From Glaciecola sp. 33A (GTDB taxonomy: Bacteria > Pseudomonadota > Gammaproteobacteria > Enterobacterales > Alteromonadaceae), in contig NZ_PJAR01000040.1 in NCBI RefSeq assembly GCF_002836745.1, positions 224,504-288,503 on the forward strand: a stretch of 64,000 bases of DNA, written 5' to 3'. The notes below the pieces were generated by a model that was not told the origin of the DNA, searched no databases, and worked only from the letters and a program-made list of their open reading frames with translations. Shown in pieces: positions 47,639-56,107 of the stretch. A program made the position numbers and the translations under genes. How positions within the stretch are numbered: position 1 is the first letter of the stretch; the number at the start of each line of letters is the position of its first letter.

Positions 47639-47872
47639 TTAAAGCTCGTCACTTTCGAAATCGGCAAGTGTTTCGTCACCGTTTGATTGCATTAGTATCT
47701 GTACTTTTTGTTCTGCGGCTTTTAGTTGCTGCTGGCTTTGTCTTGCCAATTGGATACCGCGCTCAAACTTCTTGAGTGATTGCTCGAGAGGAATATCACC
47801 TTTTTCCATTTCTACGACAATTTCTTCAAGCTCTTGCATAGCTGCTTCAAATGATGTTTTTTGATCTGTCAT
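47639..47872 (-). CDS. xseB: Exodeoxyribonuclease VII small subunit
   Basis: Small helical subunit of ExoVII. 77 residues from ATG 47872 (E. coli 80); the frame extends 21 codons further but that part is not conserved. Signature FEAAMQELEEIVVEMEKGDIPLEQSLKKFERGIQL spans most of the protein (seen in parts EELEEIVVEMEKGD and LEQSLKKFERG). First gene of xseB-ispA-dxs, divergent from pomA. Confidence 0.94.
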   Translation of the reverse strand: MTDQKTSFEAAMQELEEIVVEMEKGDIPLEQSLKKFERGIQLARQSQQQLKAAEQKVQILMQSNGDETLADFESDEL

Positions 47873-47975
47873 TGACTTCAATTTTGTTTGTAATCGCTTT
47901 ATCTGAACCTTAACTGAGGGGCGAATCAAGGTCAATTTATTTGCCCAAATATGAGTAAAAACATTTCTTTGTCAG

Positions 47976-48002
47976 TAAAGCTTTTGGTATTTATGCCGTT
48001 AA
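47976..48002 (+). promoter_or_regulatory. Sigma-28 (FliA) promoter of pomAB
   Basis: TAAAGCTT (47976-47983), 11 bases, GCCGTTAA (47995-48002). Compared with the FliA consensus TAAAGTTT-N11-GCCGATAA this is 7 of 8 in each box with exact spacing. It lies 134 bases before the pomA GTG and faces pomA. Confidence 0.8.
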
Positions 48003-48135
48003 CTCTTTTGCAGGCTGTTATTAGTCCACAATACAAAGGTATTGAAGTCGATACTGCGAATTTAAGCGTTACAGGTACACTGCATAATCATCATGATAAT
48101 AATATCCCAAAAAGCAGCTTTATTAGGAGTGACAC

Positions 48136-48897
48136 GTGGATTTAGCAACCCTCATTGGCATGATTGGTGCCATAGGCTTTGTCTTAATGGCAATGGTCCT
48201 AGGCGGCGATTTAGGGATGTTTTTCAACGTACCTGCAATCTTTATTGTATTTGGCGGCTCTACCTTTGTTGTGCTCTCACAATATCCTCTGGGTCAGTTT
48301 TTAGGTGCCGGTAAAGTTGCCGCAAAAGCCTTTACCTTTAAGATCCAAAAACCTGAAGAACTTATTCAAAAGATTGTAGAAATGGCTGACGCGGCTCGCA
48401 AAGGAGGATTCTTAGCATTAGAAGAGGCCGTTATAGAAAATGCTTTTATGCAAAAAGGCGTCGATATGTTGGTAGATGGTCACGACGTTGAAGTGGTCAG
48501 AACCACAATGGGTAAAGATATCGCCAATACGAGCGAGCGCCATAATGCGGGGTCGGTCATTTTTAGGTCTCTAGGTGATGTCGCCCCAGCGATGGGCATG
48601 ATTGGGACTTTAGTCGGTTTGGTGGCTATGTTATCCAACATGGATGACCCAAAAGCAATAGGCCCTGCGATGGCAGTGGCGCTATTAACAACATTGTATG
48701 GTGCTTTTCTAGCTAATATTGTCTGTTTACCCATCTCTTTCAAGCTGGGTGTGCGTGCAGCCGAGGAAAAACTGAATCAAAGTCTTATTCTAGACGGCAT
48801 TTTGGGCATTGCTGATGGTCAAAATCCGCGCGTAATTGAAGGTGTATTGAAAGGTTATATTGCGCAGGGTAAACGTGGTTCTGGAGAGACAGAGTAG
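48136..48897 (+). CDS. pomA: Sodium-driven flagellar motor stator PomA
   Basis: Stator subunit forming the ion channel with PomB. 253 residues, same length as Vibrio PomA. Starts with GTG, fixed by AGGAG six bases upstream. Four membrane segments; N-terminal MDLATLIGMIGAIGFVLMAM, cytoplasmic loop rich in charges, then RSLGDVAPAMGMIGTLVGLVAM and AMAVALLTTLYGAFLANIV. Sodium rather than proton use is inferred from similarity to PomA and the marine context. Overlaps pomB by one base (TAGTG). Confidence 0.94.
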   Translation: MDLATLIGMIGAIGFVLMAMVLGGDLGMFFNVPAIFIVFGGSTFVVLSQYPLGQFLGAGKVAAKAFTFKIQKPEELIQKIVEMADAARKGGFLALEEAVIENAFMQKGVDMLVDGHDVEVVRTTMGKDIANTSERHNAGSVIFRSLGDVAPAMGMIGTLVGLVAMLSNMDDPKAIGPAMAVALLTTLYGAFLANIVCLPISFKLGVRAAEEKLNQSLILDGILGIADGQNPRVIEGVLKGYIAQGKRGSGETE

Positions 48898-49823
48898 TGG
48901 ATGACGAGGAATGCCCAAAATGCCCTCCAAGAGGCCTACCTGCCTGGATGGGAACGTTTGCTGACTTGATGTCGTTGCTGCTGTGCTTTTTCGTATTACT
49001 GCTCTCGTTTTCTGAAATGGACGTTAGAAAATTTAAACAAATAGCGGGTTCGATGAAGTTTGCTTTTGGTGTTCAAAATAAAATTGAGTTAAAAGACATT
49101 CCAAAAGGCACTAGCGTTATTGCAATGGAGTTTCGTCCCGGCAAACCCGATCCTACGCCTATTGAAACAGTGCAACAAATCACCCAAGAAATTACTAAAC
49201 CGATGTTGAACTTTCAAGACGGGGAAGAAGACAGCGCAGGCGGAAGACAGAAACAACGCGGCACCTTTAGGGGGGGGCAGTCAGCGCAAACTGCTAGTCA
49301 AACTGCGGCGGCGGCAGCTTCCGCAGCGAGTAAAGCACAAACTCAAAAAAACACTAAAAAAATAGAAGATTTACTGCAAAAAGAAATTAAAGATGGTGCA
49401 GTGGATGTTGAAAACTTAGGGCAACAAATTGTTATTCGCATAAGAGAAAACGGATCTTTTTCTGCTGGATCAGCATTTTTACAGCCACAGTTTAAGCCGG
49501 TTATTCGTGAAATAGGTACGTTGCTAGCTGACATGCCCGGCGAAATTGAAGTCACAGGACACAGCGATAACGTGCAGATTTCGAATGAGTTGTATCGTTC
49601 AAACTGGGATTTATCTGCTCAAAGAGCGGTAGCTGTTGCCGAAGAACTACGCAAAGCACGCGGGTTCGATGAAGCTAGAATGAAAATAGTCGGTAAAGCA
49701 TCAACTGAGCCTATTGAGGCGGATGACACAGCTCAGTCACGCAGCAAGAATAGACGGGTTGAAATATCGATAATGCAAGGTAAACCAAAGTACTCAGATC
49801 CGATATCAGTGCTCGATAAGTAG
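48897..49823 (+). CDS. pomB: Sodium-driven flagellar motor stator PomB
   Basis: Peptidoglycan-anchored stator subunit. 308 residues, GTG start overlapping the pomA stop. The short N-terminus has CPKCPPRGLPAWMGTFADLMS, with D23 in the membrane helix as the ion-binding aspartate. A linker with an Ala/Gln-rich stretch (SQTAAAAASAASKAQTQKN) precedes the OmpA-like peptidoglycan-binding domain (EVTGHSDNVQISNELYRSNW, AQSRSKNRRVEI). The linker is encoded partly by an eight-G run (49270-49277). Confidence 0.94.
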   Translation: MDDEECPKCPPRGLPAWMGTFADLMSLLLCFFVLLLSFSEMDVRKFKQIAGSMKFAFGVQNKIELKDIPKGTSVIAMEFRPGKPDPTPIETVQQITQEITKPMLNFQDGEEDSAGGRQKQRGTFRGGQSAQTASQTAAAAASAASKAQTQKNTKKIEDLLQKEIKDGAVDVENLGQQIVIRIRENGSFSAGSAFLQPQFKPVIREIGTLLADMPGEIEVTGHSDNVQISNELYRSNWDLSAQRAVAVAEELRKARGFDEARMKIVGKASTEPIEADDTAQSRSKNRRVEISIMQGKPKYSDPISVLDK

Positions 49824-49890
49824 GTTTCGCTAGCGCTTTGTGCTAACGCGGTAGACTAGTCAGTCAGTAAAAAAGTATAGCTTACATATA

Positions 49891-49925
49891 AAAAAAGCGC
49901 TAAACGTGTGAATTCGTTTAGCGCT
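49891..49925 (-). terminator. Intrinsic terminator of the cfa operon
   Basis: Perfect 11-bp stem AGCGCTAAACG / CGTTTAGCGCT, 8-base loop. On the minus strand it is followed by six T, so it ends the cfa transcript, 107 bases after the cfa stop. On the plus strand no T-run follows; pomB has no other obvious terminator. Between this and cfa lies a small duplication TTTCAAAAGCCATTA / TTTCAAAAGCTATTG. Confidence 0.8.
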
Positions 49926-50032
49926 CTGATGATGCTCTAAAAAGGCAACACTCCAAAAGTCAACGTTTCAAAAGCCATTATTTCAAAAGCTATTGCTTAA
50001 TAATCTACTAATAAAACGCTATTAGCGTTCAT

Positions 50033-51289
50033 TCAAGAACGCTCTAAGTCAGCACGATAATGCGGTTTACTAATAACAAGTTGCACGGTGCTGATAGCTC
50101 GCTCTAAAAACCCCCCTTCGCAGTAGTTCAGATAATACTGCCACATGCGAGCGAAACGTTCATCGTAGCCATCTTTTTCTAGTGCTTCTTTGTTGTTATC
50201 GAAAGCAACATGCCAGTCATGTAGTGTTTTCGCATAGTCCAGACCGATATCATGTAAGTCACGAATATTCATGTCAGTACACTTCTTTAAAAATTTGTTA
50301 ATAGCAAACTGCGAAGGCAAAAAACCACCTGGGAATATATGCTTTTGAATAAAATCAACACTGTTAGAGTAGCTGTCATAACGACGGTCATCAATGGTGA
50401 TTGATTGCAGTAACATCAGTCCATCCGGTTTTAGTAGCGAAGAGCACTTCTCAAAAAAGTTTGCTAAATAGGCTTTACCTACGGCCTCAATCATTTCGAT
50501 TGATACCAATTTATCAAATTTACCTTCTAACAATCTGTAGTCTTTTTTCAATAACGTAATTTTGTCATTCAGGCCTTCTCTATCTACCCATTCTTGAGCA
50601 TATGCATATTGTTCATCAGAAATGGTGGTTGTAGTTACGTGACAACCATAATTTTTGGCTGCATAGATAGCGAGACCACCCCAGCCAGTGCCAATTTCTA
50701 TCAGATGGTCTTTGGGTGTCAGTTTTAGCTTATCGCAAATAGAGCGAAGTTTATTTTCTTGTGCTTCAGCTAATGTTGCTTGCGGTGTTGGATAAATTGC
50801 GGAGGAGTACATCATCGATTGGTCTAAAAACTTGGCATACAACTTATTGCCCAGGTCATAATGCGCAGAAATATTCTTTTTTGCCTGATCTCGAGAGTTT
50901 CGGCGCATAAAATGTTGTACCTTCAATATAGGCATAGTGACCCATTTGAATTTGTTTTCCCATTCATCCAAGGTGCTTAAGTTACGCGCAAAAATACGAA
51001 TAACGCTGGTTAAACTCGGCGTAGTCCACCATCCGTCAGTAAAGGTCTCACCCGACGCCACGCTGCCACCAAGCACTAAGCGCTTATAAGCACGTGCATC
51101 GATGATATTTACTTCTGCATGCAAATCCTGTTCTGGATTGCCGCATTGGGCAACTAAGCGACCGTTTTCTTTCAATGTCAGATGACCCTCAGGCATATTC
51201 TGCATCGCTTTTACGAAAAGATGACGATAACTACGCTCCATAAATGTCATTGAATCACCGCTTGCTATTGTTTGTTCACTATGTGACAT
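50033..51289 (-). CDS. cfa: Cyclopropane-fatty-acyl-phospholipid synthase family protein
   Basis: SAM-dependent enzyme acting on the double bond of membrane phospholipid acyl chains. 418 residues (E. coli Cfa 382). N-terminal lipid-binding domain, then catalytic domain: YDLGNKLYAKFLDQSMMYSSAIY, SAM motif LIEIGTGWGGLAIYAAKNYG, KLVSIEMIEAVGKAYLANFF, and QSITIDDRRYDSY. AAGGAAA precedes the ATG. Last gene of an operon with a flavin oxidoreductase, DUF1365 and SDR. In Rhodobacter, ChrR-controlled relatives make methylated or furan fatty acids, so the product here may not be a cyclopropane. Confidence 0.9.
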   Translation of the reverse strand: MSHSEQTIASGDSMTFMERSYRHLFVKAMQNMPEGHLTLKENGRLVAQCGNPEQDLHAEVNIIDARAYKRLVLGGSVASGETFTDGWWTTPSLTSVIRIFARNLSTLDEWENKFKWVTMPILKVQHFMRRNSRDQAKKNISAHYDLGNKLYAKFLDQSMMYSSAIYPTPQATLAEAQENKLRSICDKLKLTPKDHLIEIGTGWGGLAIYAAKNYGCHVTTTTISDEQYAYAQEWVDREGLNDKITLLKKDYRLLEGKFDKLVSIEMIEAVGKAYLANFFEKCSSLLKPDGLMLLQSITIDDRRYDSYSNSVDFIQKHIFPGGFLPSQFAINKFLKKCTDMNIRDLHDIGLDYAKTLHDWHVAFDNNKEALEKDGYDERFARMWQYYLNYCEGGFLERAISTVQLVISKPHYRADLERS

Positions 51290-51303
51290 TTTTTTTCCTT
51301 ACT

Positions 51304-52062
51304 TCATGAGTGCATATAAATTGGCATGCGCTTGATAAATAGCTTAAGAGCTTGCCAATAAATTCCAACGACCGTTTTTAAGGTCATGCTCGGAATACTG
51401 AGTAAAGCGCCACGCAGTGTTTTAGTCGTTAGAGGCTGCCGTTTCATATCCAGCGCAGCCTCAAAATGTGTCTTTTCTTTTATACACGACAAACGCAATC
51501 TAAGACTCTTATCTGGTTGTTTTATTTTCCATCGGTATGTCATATCCATCGGATTAAACGGAGAAACATGGAATGCCTTGTCACAATCCTCTTGTTTTGC
51601 TAAGTCGACTAAATAATGATGTCTTTTATTCCAAGGCGTATTGCTTACTTCAGCAAGCATATGGGTATAAACACCTTTATCATTCCTTAAATAATAGAAG
51701 TTCGCAGGGCTAAAGTACCAACCAAATGTGCGCACTTGGCCTAAGAAAAAAACATCTCCAGACAAGCTAGCACCGTTTAATTCTGACATTCTTGCGAGTA
51801 CTGAGATTTCTAATGATTGTTCAGGATCTCCCAAATAATCATTACGCAAAAACTTAACGGCACTCAAGCCTTTTTGTTGGTTTGAAAATCCTTTTACATC
51901 AGTCGTTAGTTTCTCTATCTCGCTCAGCTTTAACCAGTACAAATAAATCTTGTAGCTAAAACGATGTATTTTGGGCACGAATCGCTGGTGATGCACAATT
52001 CCTGTGTATAAAGCAGACTCGGCCTTTGATGAGGTCGACATTGTTGCTTTATGCAAAGACAT
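51304..52062 (-). CDS. DUF1365 protein
   Basis: 252 residues from the ATG that overlaps the upstream stop (TAATG); nine extra codons of the longer frame lie inside the flavoprotein gene. Family features: ALYTGIVHHQRFVPKIHRFSY at the N-terminus, NDYLGDP, FGWYFSPANFYYLRND, NTPWNKRHHYLVD, FHVSPFNPMDMTYRW. DUF1365 genes regularly sit beside cfa and an NAD/FAD oxidoreductase; biochemical function is not established. Gap of 14 bases to cfa. Confidence 0.9.
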   Translation of the reverse strand: MSLHKATMSTSSKAESALYTGIVHHQRFVPKIHRFSYKIYLYWLKLSEIEKLTTDVKGFSNQQKGLSAVKFLRNDYLGDPEQSLEISVLARMSELNGASLSGDVFFLGQVRTFGWYFSPANFYYLRNDKGVYTHMLAEVSNTPWNKRHHYLVDLAKQEDCDKAFHVSPFNPMDMTYRWKIKQPDKSLRLRLSCIKEKTHFEAALDMKRQPLTTKTLRGALLSIPSMTLKTVVGIYWQALKLFIKRMPIYMHS

Positions 52063-53342
52063 TAGAGGCTCACACCAAAGCGCTTGCACACATCTAATGC
52101 ACTGCGAATGCCATCTTCATGAAAACCGTTGTACCAATATGCCCCACAGAAGTGAATCCCTTCTTTGCCACATATTTCATCTCTGCGCTCTTGCGCCTTT
52201 ACCATCTGGGGACTGAATTGCGGATGCGCATAATGATAAGTACCCAAAATTTTATCGGGCGATATAGCTTGGGTATTATTCAAGGTCACGCAAAAAGTAG
52301 TGTCGCTTTTCAGGCATTGTAAAATATTCATATTATAGGTGACTGCAGCTGGTCTGGATACTTCTGTTTTCGCCCCCTCAATTTGGTAGTTCCAACTAGC
52401 CCAAGCGAGAGGGCGTGCTGGTAAAACCGAGGTATCTGTATGCAACACAACCTCATTCATGGAGTAGGGGATAGCTGCTAGTACGTCACTATACGCGGTT
52501 AAATTGATGTTTTCCTGAACTTGTGCTGATAACATTTGCAATGCTTGATCACTATGACATGCGAAAATCACTTCATCAAAAGTTTCCTCGCCTTTTTGGC
52601 TAACAATGACCACCCCGGTCTCTGCTTTTACAACACTTTTAACCGCGTCGTTAAGGCTGATTTTAGGTTTGAATGATTCGGTCAAAGGACCCACGTATTG
52701 GTTTGAACCGCCGATAATAGTAAACCACTGAGGCCTATTAGTGATGTTTAGAAGACCATGATTATTAAAAAATTTCAAAAAGAAAGAAAGCGGAAAATTG
52801 GCCGACGCTTCTAAACTGGTTGACCATATTGCAGCACACATTGGAAGAATATAGTTTTGCGTAAAAATTTCACTGAGTCCATGCTCAGCAATAAACGCTT
52901 GTAGCGTGATATTATCGGTTTCTCTATTTTCAGCAATATGGGCTTTACATAACTTATTAAACTTTACTATGTCGAGCACTAAGCGCCAAAACGATGGGCG
53001 TAAAATATTTCGCCGCTGGGCAAACAAGCTATTAAGCGTATTACCATTATATTCCATCTTAGTTTTTAAATTTTTAACACTAAAACTCATTTCGGTAGCT
53101 TGCGTTTCTACTTTAAGGGTTTGCATTAATTTGATGAAGTTGGGATATGTCCACTCATTATAAACGATAAAACCAGTATCAATGGCATAGTGAGTGTTAT
53201 TCACCACGACATTCTTTGTTGCTGTGTGACCACCTATATAATCATTCGCCTCATATACCTTTATGTCATTCTCTTTATTTAATAAGTAAGCAGAGGTCAG
53301 ACCTGAAATTCCAGTACCAATGATGGCAATTCTTTTTGTCAT
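52062..53342 (-). CDS. FAD-dependent amine oxidase-like oxidoreductase
   Basis: 426 residues. N-terminal dinucleotide-binding motif IAIIGTGISGLTSAYLL followed by an acidic strand end (VYEAND) and the amine oxidase/phytoene desaturase-type YIGGHTAT; C-terminal HFCGAYWYNGFHEDGIRSAL. It belongs to the group found next to DUF1365 and cfa. A redox step on an acyl chain is a plausible role (inference). Overlaps the SDR gene by 4 bases and DUF1365 by one. Confidence 0.9.
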   Translation of the reverse strand: MTKRIAIIGTGISGLTSAYLLNKENDIKVYEANDYIGGHTATKNVVVNNTHYAIDTGFIVYNEWTYPNFIKLMQTLKVETQATEMSFSVKNLKTKMEYNGNTLNSLFAQRRNILRPSFWRLVLDIVKFNKLCKAHIAENRETDNITLQAFIAEHGLSEIFTQNYILPMCAAIWSTSLEASANFPLSFFLKFFNNHGLLNITNRPQWFTIIGGSNQYVGPLTESFKPKISLNDAVKSVVKAETGVVIVSQKGEETFDEVIFACHSDQALQMLSAQVQENINLTAYSDVLAAIPYSMNEVVLHTDTSVLPARPLAWASWNYQIEGAKTEVSRPAAVTYNMNILQCLKSDTTFCVTLNNTQAISPDKILGTYHYAHPQFSPQMVKAQERRDEICGKEGIHFCGAYWYNGFHEDGIRSALDVCKRFGVSL

Positions 53343-54082
53343 TGTGCCTTTTCTCTTTTTGTTTTAGGTTGTTGTCGCATGTTGATACAGATTCGTTTTT
53401 GCAACCCTTCCGGTAAAAAAGCCAGTAAGCGAACGATAAAACTAAATCGTTTAGGGAAATAAACACTAGAACGAGATGAAAAAATGCCTTTGAGCATATA
53501 TTTGGCAGCAGCCTCTGCGCTAATGACCATCGGCATTGAAAAATCGTTTTTATCTGTTAGTGGTGTTTTAACAAAGCCAGGAGTAAGGGTTTGTACTTGT
53601 ATTCCATTGTGTGCGAGATCGACTTCAAAACTTTTTGCTATATAGTTCAATGCCGCTTTACTCGCACCATAGGCTTGGCTTTTTGGAAACGGAAGCAAGC
53701 GAGCTAAACTATCAACAAATACGATCTTATTACCTGGTTTTAGCACTGGAATAAGCGCTGAGACAACGTTAATGACGCCAAATACATTGGCATCGAAAAC
53801 GCGTTTGAACATGTCCGGCTCAACGTCATTAATTTCTACGTATTCACATGTACCGGCGTTTAACACTGCCATGTCACACTCAATATCTGCCAAAGCCGCC
53901 TTGGTTGCTTGCTCATCAGTGACATCAAAACAACAGATTGATATGTTTTCAATCTGTGCAAGTTCAGCTAGCTTCTGTTCATTGCGACCGCAGGCAATCA
54001 CTGCATGCCCCGCTTTGGCACAGAGATTCGCAAGCGCCTCGCCAATGCCAGAGGTTGCGCCAGTAATAAGTATTGTTGCCAT
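53339..54082 (-). CDS. Short-chain dehydrogenase/reductase
   Basis: 247-residue classical SDR: cofactor motif TGATSGIGEAL near residue 7, DMAVLNAG for NNAG, catalytic S (FVDSLARLLP) and YGASKAALNY with the Tyr/Lys pair. C-terminal part is rich in basic residues and ends RQQPKTKREKAQ. The product is likely soluble or membrane-associated. Starts on the stop of the SnoaL-like gene. Confidence 0.9.
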   Translation of the reverse strand: MATILITGATSGIGEALANLCAKAGHAVIACGRNEQKLAELAQIENISICCFDVTDEQATKAALADIECDMAVLNAGTCEYVEINDVEPDMFKRVFDANVFGVINVVSALIPVLKPGNKIVFVDSLARLLPFPKSQAYGASKAALNYIAKSFEVDLAHNGIQVQTLTPGFVKTPLTDKNDFSMPMVISAEAAAKYMLKGIFSSRSSVYFPKRFSFIVRLLAFLPEGLQKRICINMRQQPKTKREKAQ

Positions 54083-54537
54083 TACGCCAATGTCCTTTTT
54101 ATTCGTTTAATCACGCGTCCCAATAGTGGTACGTTTTCGTATACCATTTGTCCCAAATCATAGTAATCGCGATGATATATAATTTTATTATGCTCAATTT
54201 TCAATTGCGTAATACCGTCAACTTTAATAGCTTGTCCTTTATTCATCCGAGTTGATGTAAATGTCATTTTCCAAGTAACGAAATAGCCCGATATGTCAGT
54301 TACGGGGGCACTTTGGCTATTTATTGAATTTATTTGATCAATTGAATGAATGGTAAACGTACAATATTTAGCGTTTTGTAGAAGTTTACTGAAATAATTC
54401 TTTACTGAGGAAATGCCAGAATGCGCGGCAATTGGATCAATAAATGTGACATCACTACTATACATATCTGCCAACTCGTCGACTTTCATTGATGCTAAGT
54501 CCGTATAGAAAGACTCAAATTTTCTAATTGCATCCAT
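54082..54537 (-). CDS. SnoaL/NTF2-like protein
   Basis: 151 residues. The cone-shaped NTF2 fold is suggested by FESFYTDLASMKVDELADMYSSDVTF at the start, IDPIAAHSGISSVKNYFSKL, and ITQLKIEHNKIIYHRDYYDL near the end, with the Asp/His-type pocket of the family. First gene of the five-gene operon, where it is typical for ECF/ChrR-associated clusters. Its function there is unknown. Promoter candidate lies just upstream. Confidence 0.85.
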   Translation of the reverse strand: MDAIRKFESFYTDLASMKVDELADMYSSDVTFIDPIAAHSGISSVKNYFSKLLQNAKYCTFTIHSIDQINSINSQSAPVTDISGYFVTWKMTFTSTRMNKGQAIKVDGITQLKIEHNKIIYHRDYYDLGQMVYENVPLLGRVIKRIKRTLA

Positions 54538-54565
54538 ATAATGCTCGCTTTTAAAGTGTATACCA

Positions 54566-54595
54566 AGTCTACCTAAAATAGGGTAGTTGGGATCA
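54566..54595 (-). promoter_or_regulatory. ECF-type promoter candidate of the lipid operon
   Basis: Read on the minus strand: TGATCC, 18 bases, TAGACT, ending 28 bases before the SnoaL-like start. TGATCC is the -35 element reported for Rhodobacter RpoE/ChrR promoters; the -10 match is only partial. Confidence 0.45.
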
Positions 54596-54700
54596 AGAGA
54601 TTAATCGATTAAATGATTTTTAATTCAATGTCTTTGCGATCTATTTCGTTATTGTGGCGTACATACCCTATTGTCTATTAAAGTCGAGACCATTTGAAAT

Positions 54701-55270
54701 ATGAAGTGTCCATTATTCCCATTATCTGCGCATATTCTACCCGAAGGTAGGATGGCACTGCGGATCTTTGAACCACGTTATATACGGATGATCAAAGAAA
54801 CGTGTGCGAAGGACGCCGGATTTGTTATTTGTATGCTCAACTCTAAAGGCAATCAGGAACAAAATACACATATATTCCCGACGGGAACATATTGCCGAGT
54901 TATTGATTTTGACGCGTTAGAAGACGGCCTCTTGGGAGTCACGATAGAAGGTATCAACTGCGTATCTGTGAGTAACATTGACACTGAAAAAGATGGACTG
55001 CGAATTGCAGATTGTGAGAATGTTGAAGTGTGGTCTTGTGATTTTGATATACAAGAAATTTCACCAATGAATGAAAGGCTTCGAGAAATATTTGATACCT
55101 ACGACGAATTTAGGTCACTCTACGAAAACGTAAAATTGGATGACCCTCTTTGGGTAATCAATCGGTGGTTGGAATTACTGCCGGTAGATGCAGAGCAAAA
55201 ACAACACTTTTTAGCACAGAAAGATTGTAAAGAAATAGTAGAATATTTATCGGAACTAATTAAATATTAG
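54701..55270 (+). CDS. LON-substrate-binding-domain protein
   Basis: 189 residues. The N-terminus CPLFPLSAHILPEGRMALRIFEPRYIRM is the start of the Lon N-terminal (LAN) domain; the protein lacks AAA and protease parts. Similar stand-alone proteins are common in marine gammaproteobacteria and of unknown function. Divergent from the lipid operon, upstream of the ECF gene on the same strand with 222 bases between; not clearly part of the same regulon. Confidence 0.85.
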   Translation: MKCPLFPLSAHILPEGRMALRIFEPRYIRMIKETCAKDAGFVICMLNSKGNQEQNTHIFPTGTYCRVIDFDALEDGLLGVTIEGINCVSVSNIDTEKDGLRIADCENVEVWSCDFDIQEISPMNERLREIFDTYDEFRSLYENVKLDDPLWVINRWLELLPVDAEQKQHFLAQKDCKEIVEYLSELIKY

Positions 55271-55434
55271 TCAAAAAATACACTATAATAAGGTAGCATT
55301 AGCTGTCAAAGGCGCACATATTTTAAGGTAACTGCGACGATGTAAACAAAAGCAGAAAGTAGATTTACATTGCCTCCTTTTGTTACTCTGCGCGAAAATA
55401 AGTGCGAAAAAAGTCTTATGACAATATCCGTTTG

Positions 55435-55463
55435 TGATCTTTATAATTCACCAAGCGTATAAT
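55435..55463 (+). promoter_or_regulatory. Promoter candidate of the ECF sigma/ChrR operon
   Basis: TGATCT, 17 bases, TATAAT, 29 bases before the ECF start. The first element resembles the TGATCC of the divergent lipid operon, consistent with autoregulation, while TATAAT could also be a sigma70 -10. The rest of the 55271-55492 gap has overlapping inverted repeats. Confidence 0.45.
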
Positions 55464-55492
55464 AATGTATTGCATATCACAGGAAAACTTGA

Positions 55493-56107
55493 ATGCTTAT
55501 CGGAATTACATTGGAAAATAACAAGCCAGACGTAAGAAAACCAAAAGATTGTGCTGCAGAAATGGCCGCTCATTTGGATACTGTGGCCAAAGAGCGTTGT
55601 AAAGCGTCTTTTGCTAAAATATTTGGTTACTTTGCGCCTCGTCTTCGTTCATATGCCTTGAAACAAATGGGTAACGAAGCAATTGCGATGGAATTGGTGC
55701 AAGACACCATGTCTAACGTATGGCAGAAAGCGCATCTCTTCAATGCAGAGAAAGGGTCGCCTTCGACGTGGATCTTTACGATCGCAAGAAATATCAGGTT
55801 CGACATGCTTCGTAAACTCCAAAATCGGAAAGAAGATATCTGTTCTGATGATATGTGGCCAGTGCTGTGCGAGCAGACAGCAGACCCAAAAGAAAAGTCA
55901 TTGGAAGAGAAAGTGACTCTTCAGCAAGTCGGGGAATTGTTTAATTCGCTTCCGGACAAGCAGAAAGCAGTCATTGAAGCAATTTATATTGAAGGTAAAT
56001 CACAACAAGAAGTAGCAGATGAGTTGAATATCCCGCTTGGTACTGTGAAGTCTCGCACGAGATTGGCTCTGCAGCGTTTAAAGGATATGTTGGAAACCCA
56101 TGATTAA
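55493..56107 (+). CDS. ECF sigma factor, ChrR-paired (ECF11-like)
   Basis: 204 residues. Region 2: FAPRLRSYALKQMG, AMELVQDTMSNVWQKAHLFN, STWIFTIARNIRFDMLRK; region 4: FNSLPDKQKAVIEAIYIEGKSQQEVADELNIPLGTVKSR. AGGAAA is 9 bases upstream of the ATG. The 8-base overlap with a zinc anti-sigma of the ChrR type identifies the ECF11 group (Rhodobacter RpoE), which responds to singlet oxygen and related oxidants. Distinct from the sigmaE at 17300. Likely target: the divergent cfa operon. Confidence 0.9.
   Translation: MLIGITLENNKPDVRKPKDCAAEMAAHLDTVAKERCKASFAKIFGYFAPRLRSYALKQMGNEAIAMELVQDTMSNVWQKAHLFNAEKGSPSTWIFTIARNIRFDMLRKLQNRKEDICSDDMWPVLCEQTADPKEKSLEEKVTLQQVGELFNSLPDKQKAVIEAIYIEGKSQQEVADELNIPLGTVKSRTRLALQRLKDMLETHD

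Noticed and set aside
47951..48145. 64-codon frame between xseB and pomA with a hydrophobic start
   Set aside because: No ribosome binding site; it covers the sigma-28 promoter and overlaps the pomA start. Better explained as pomAB leader DNA.
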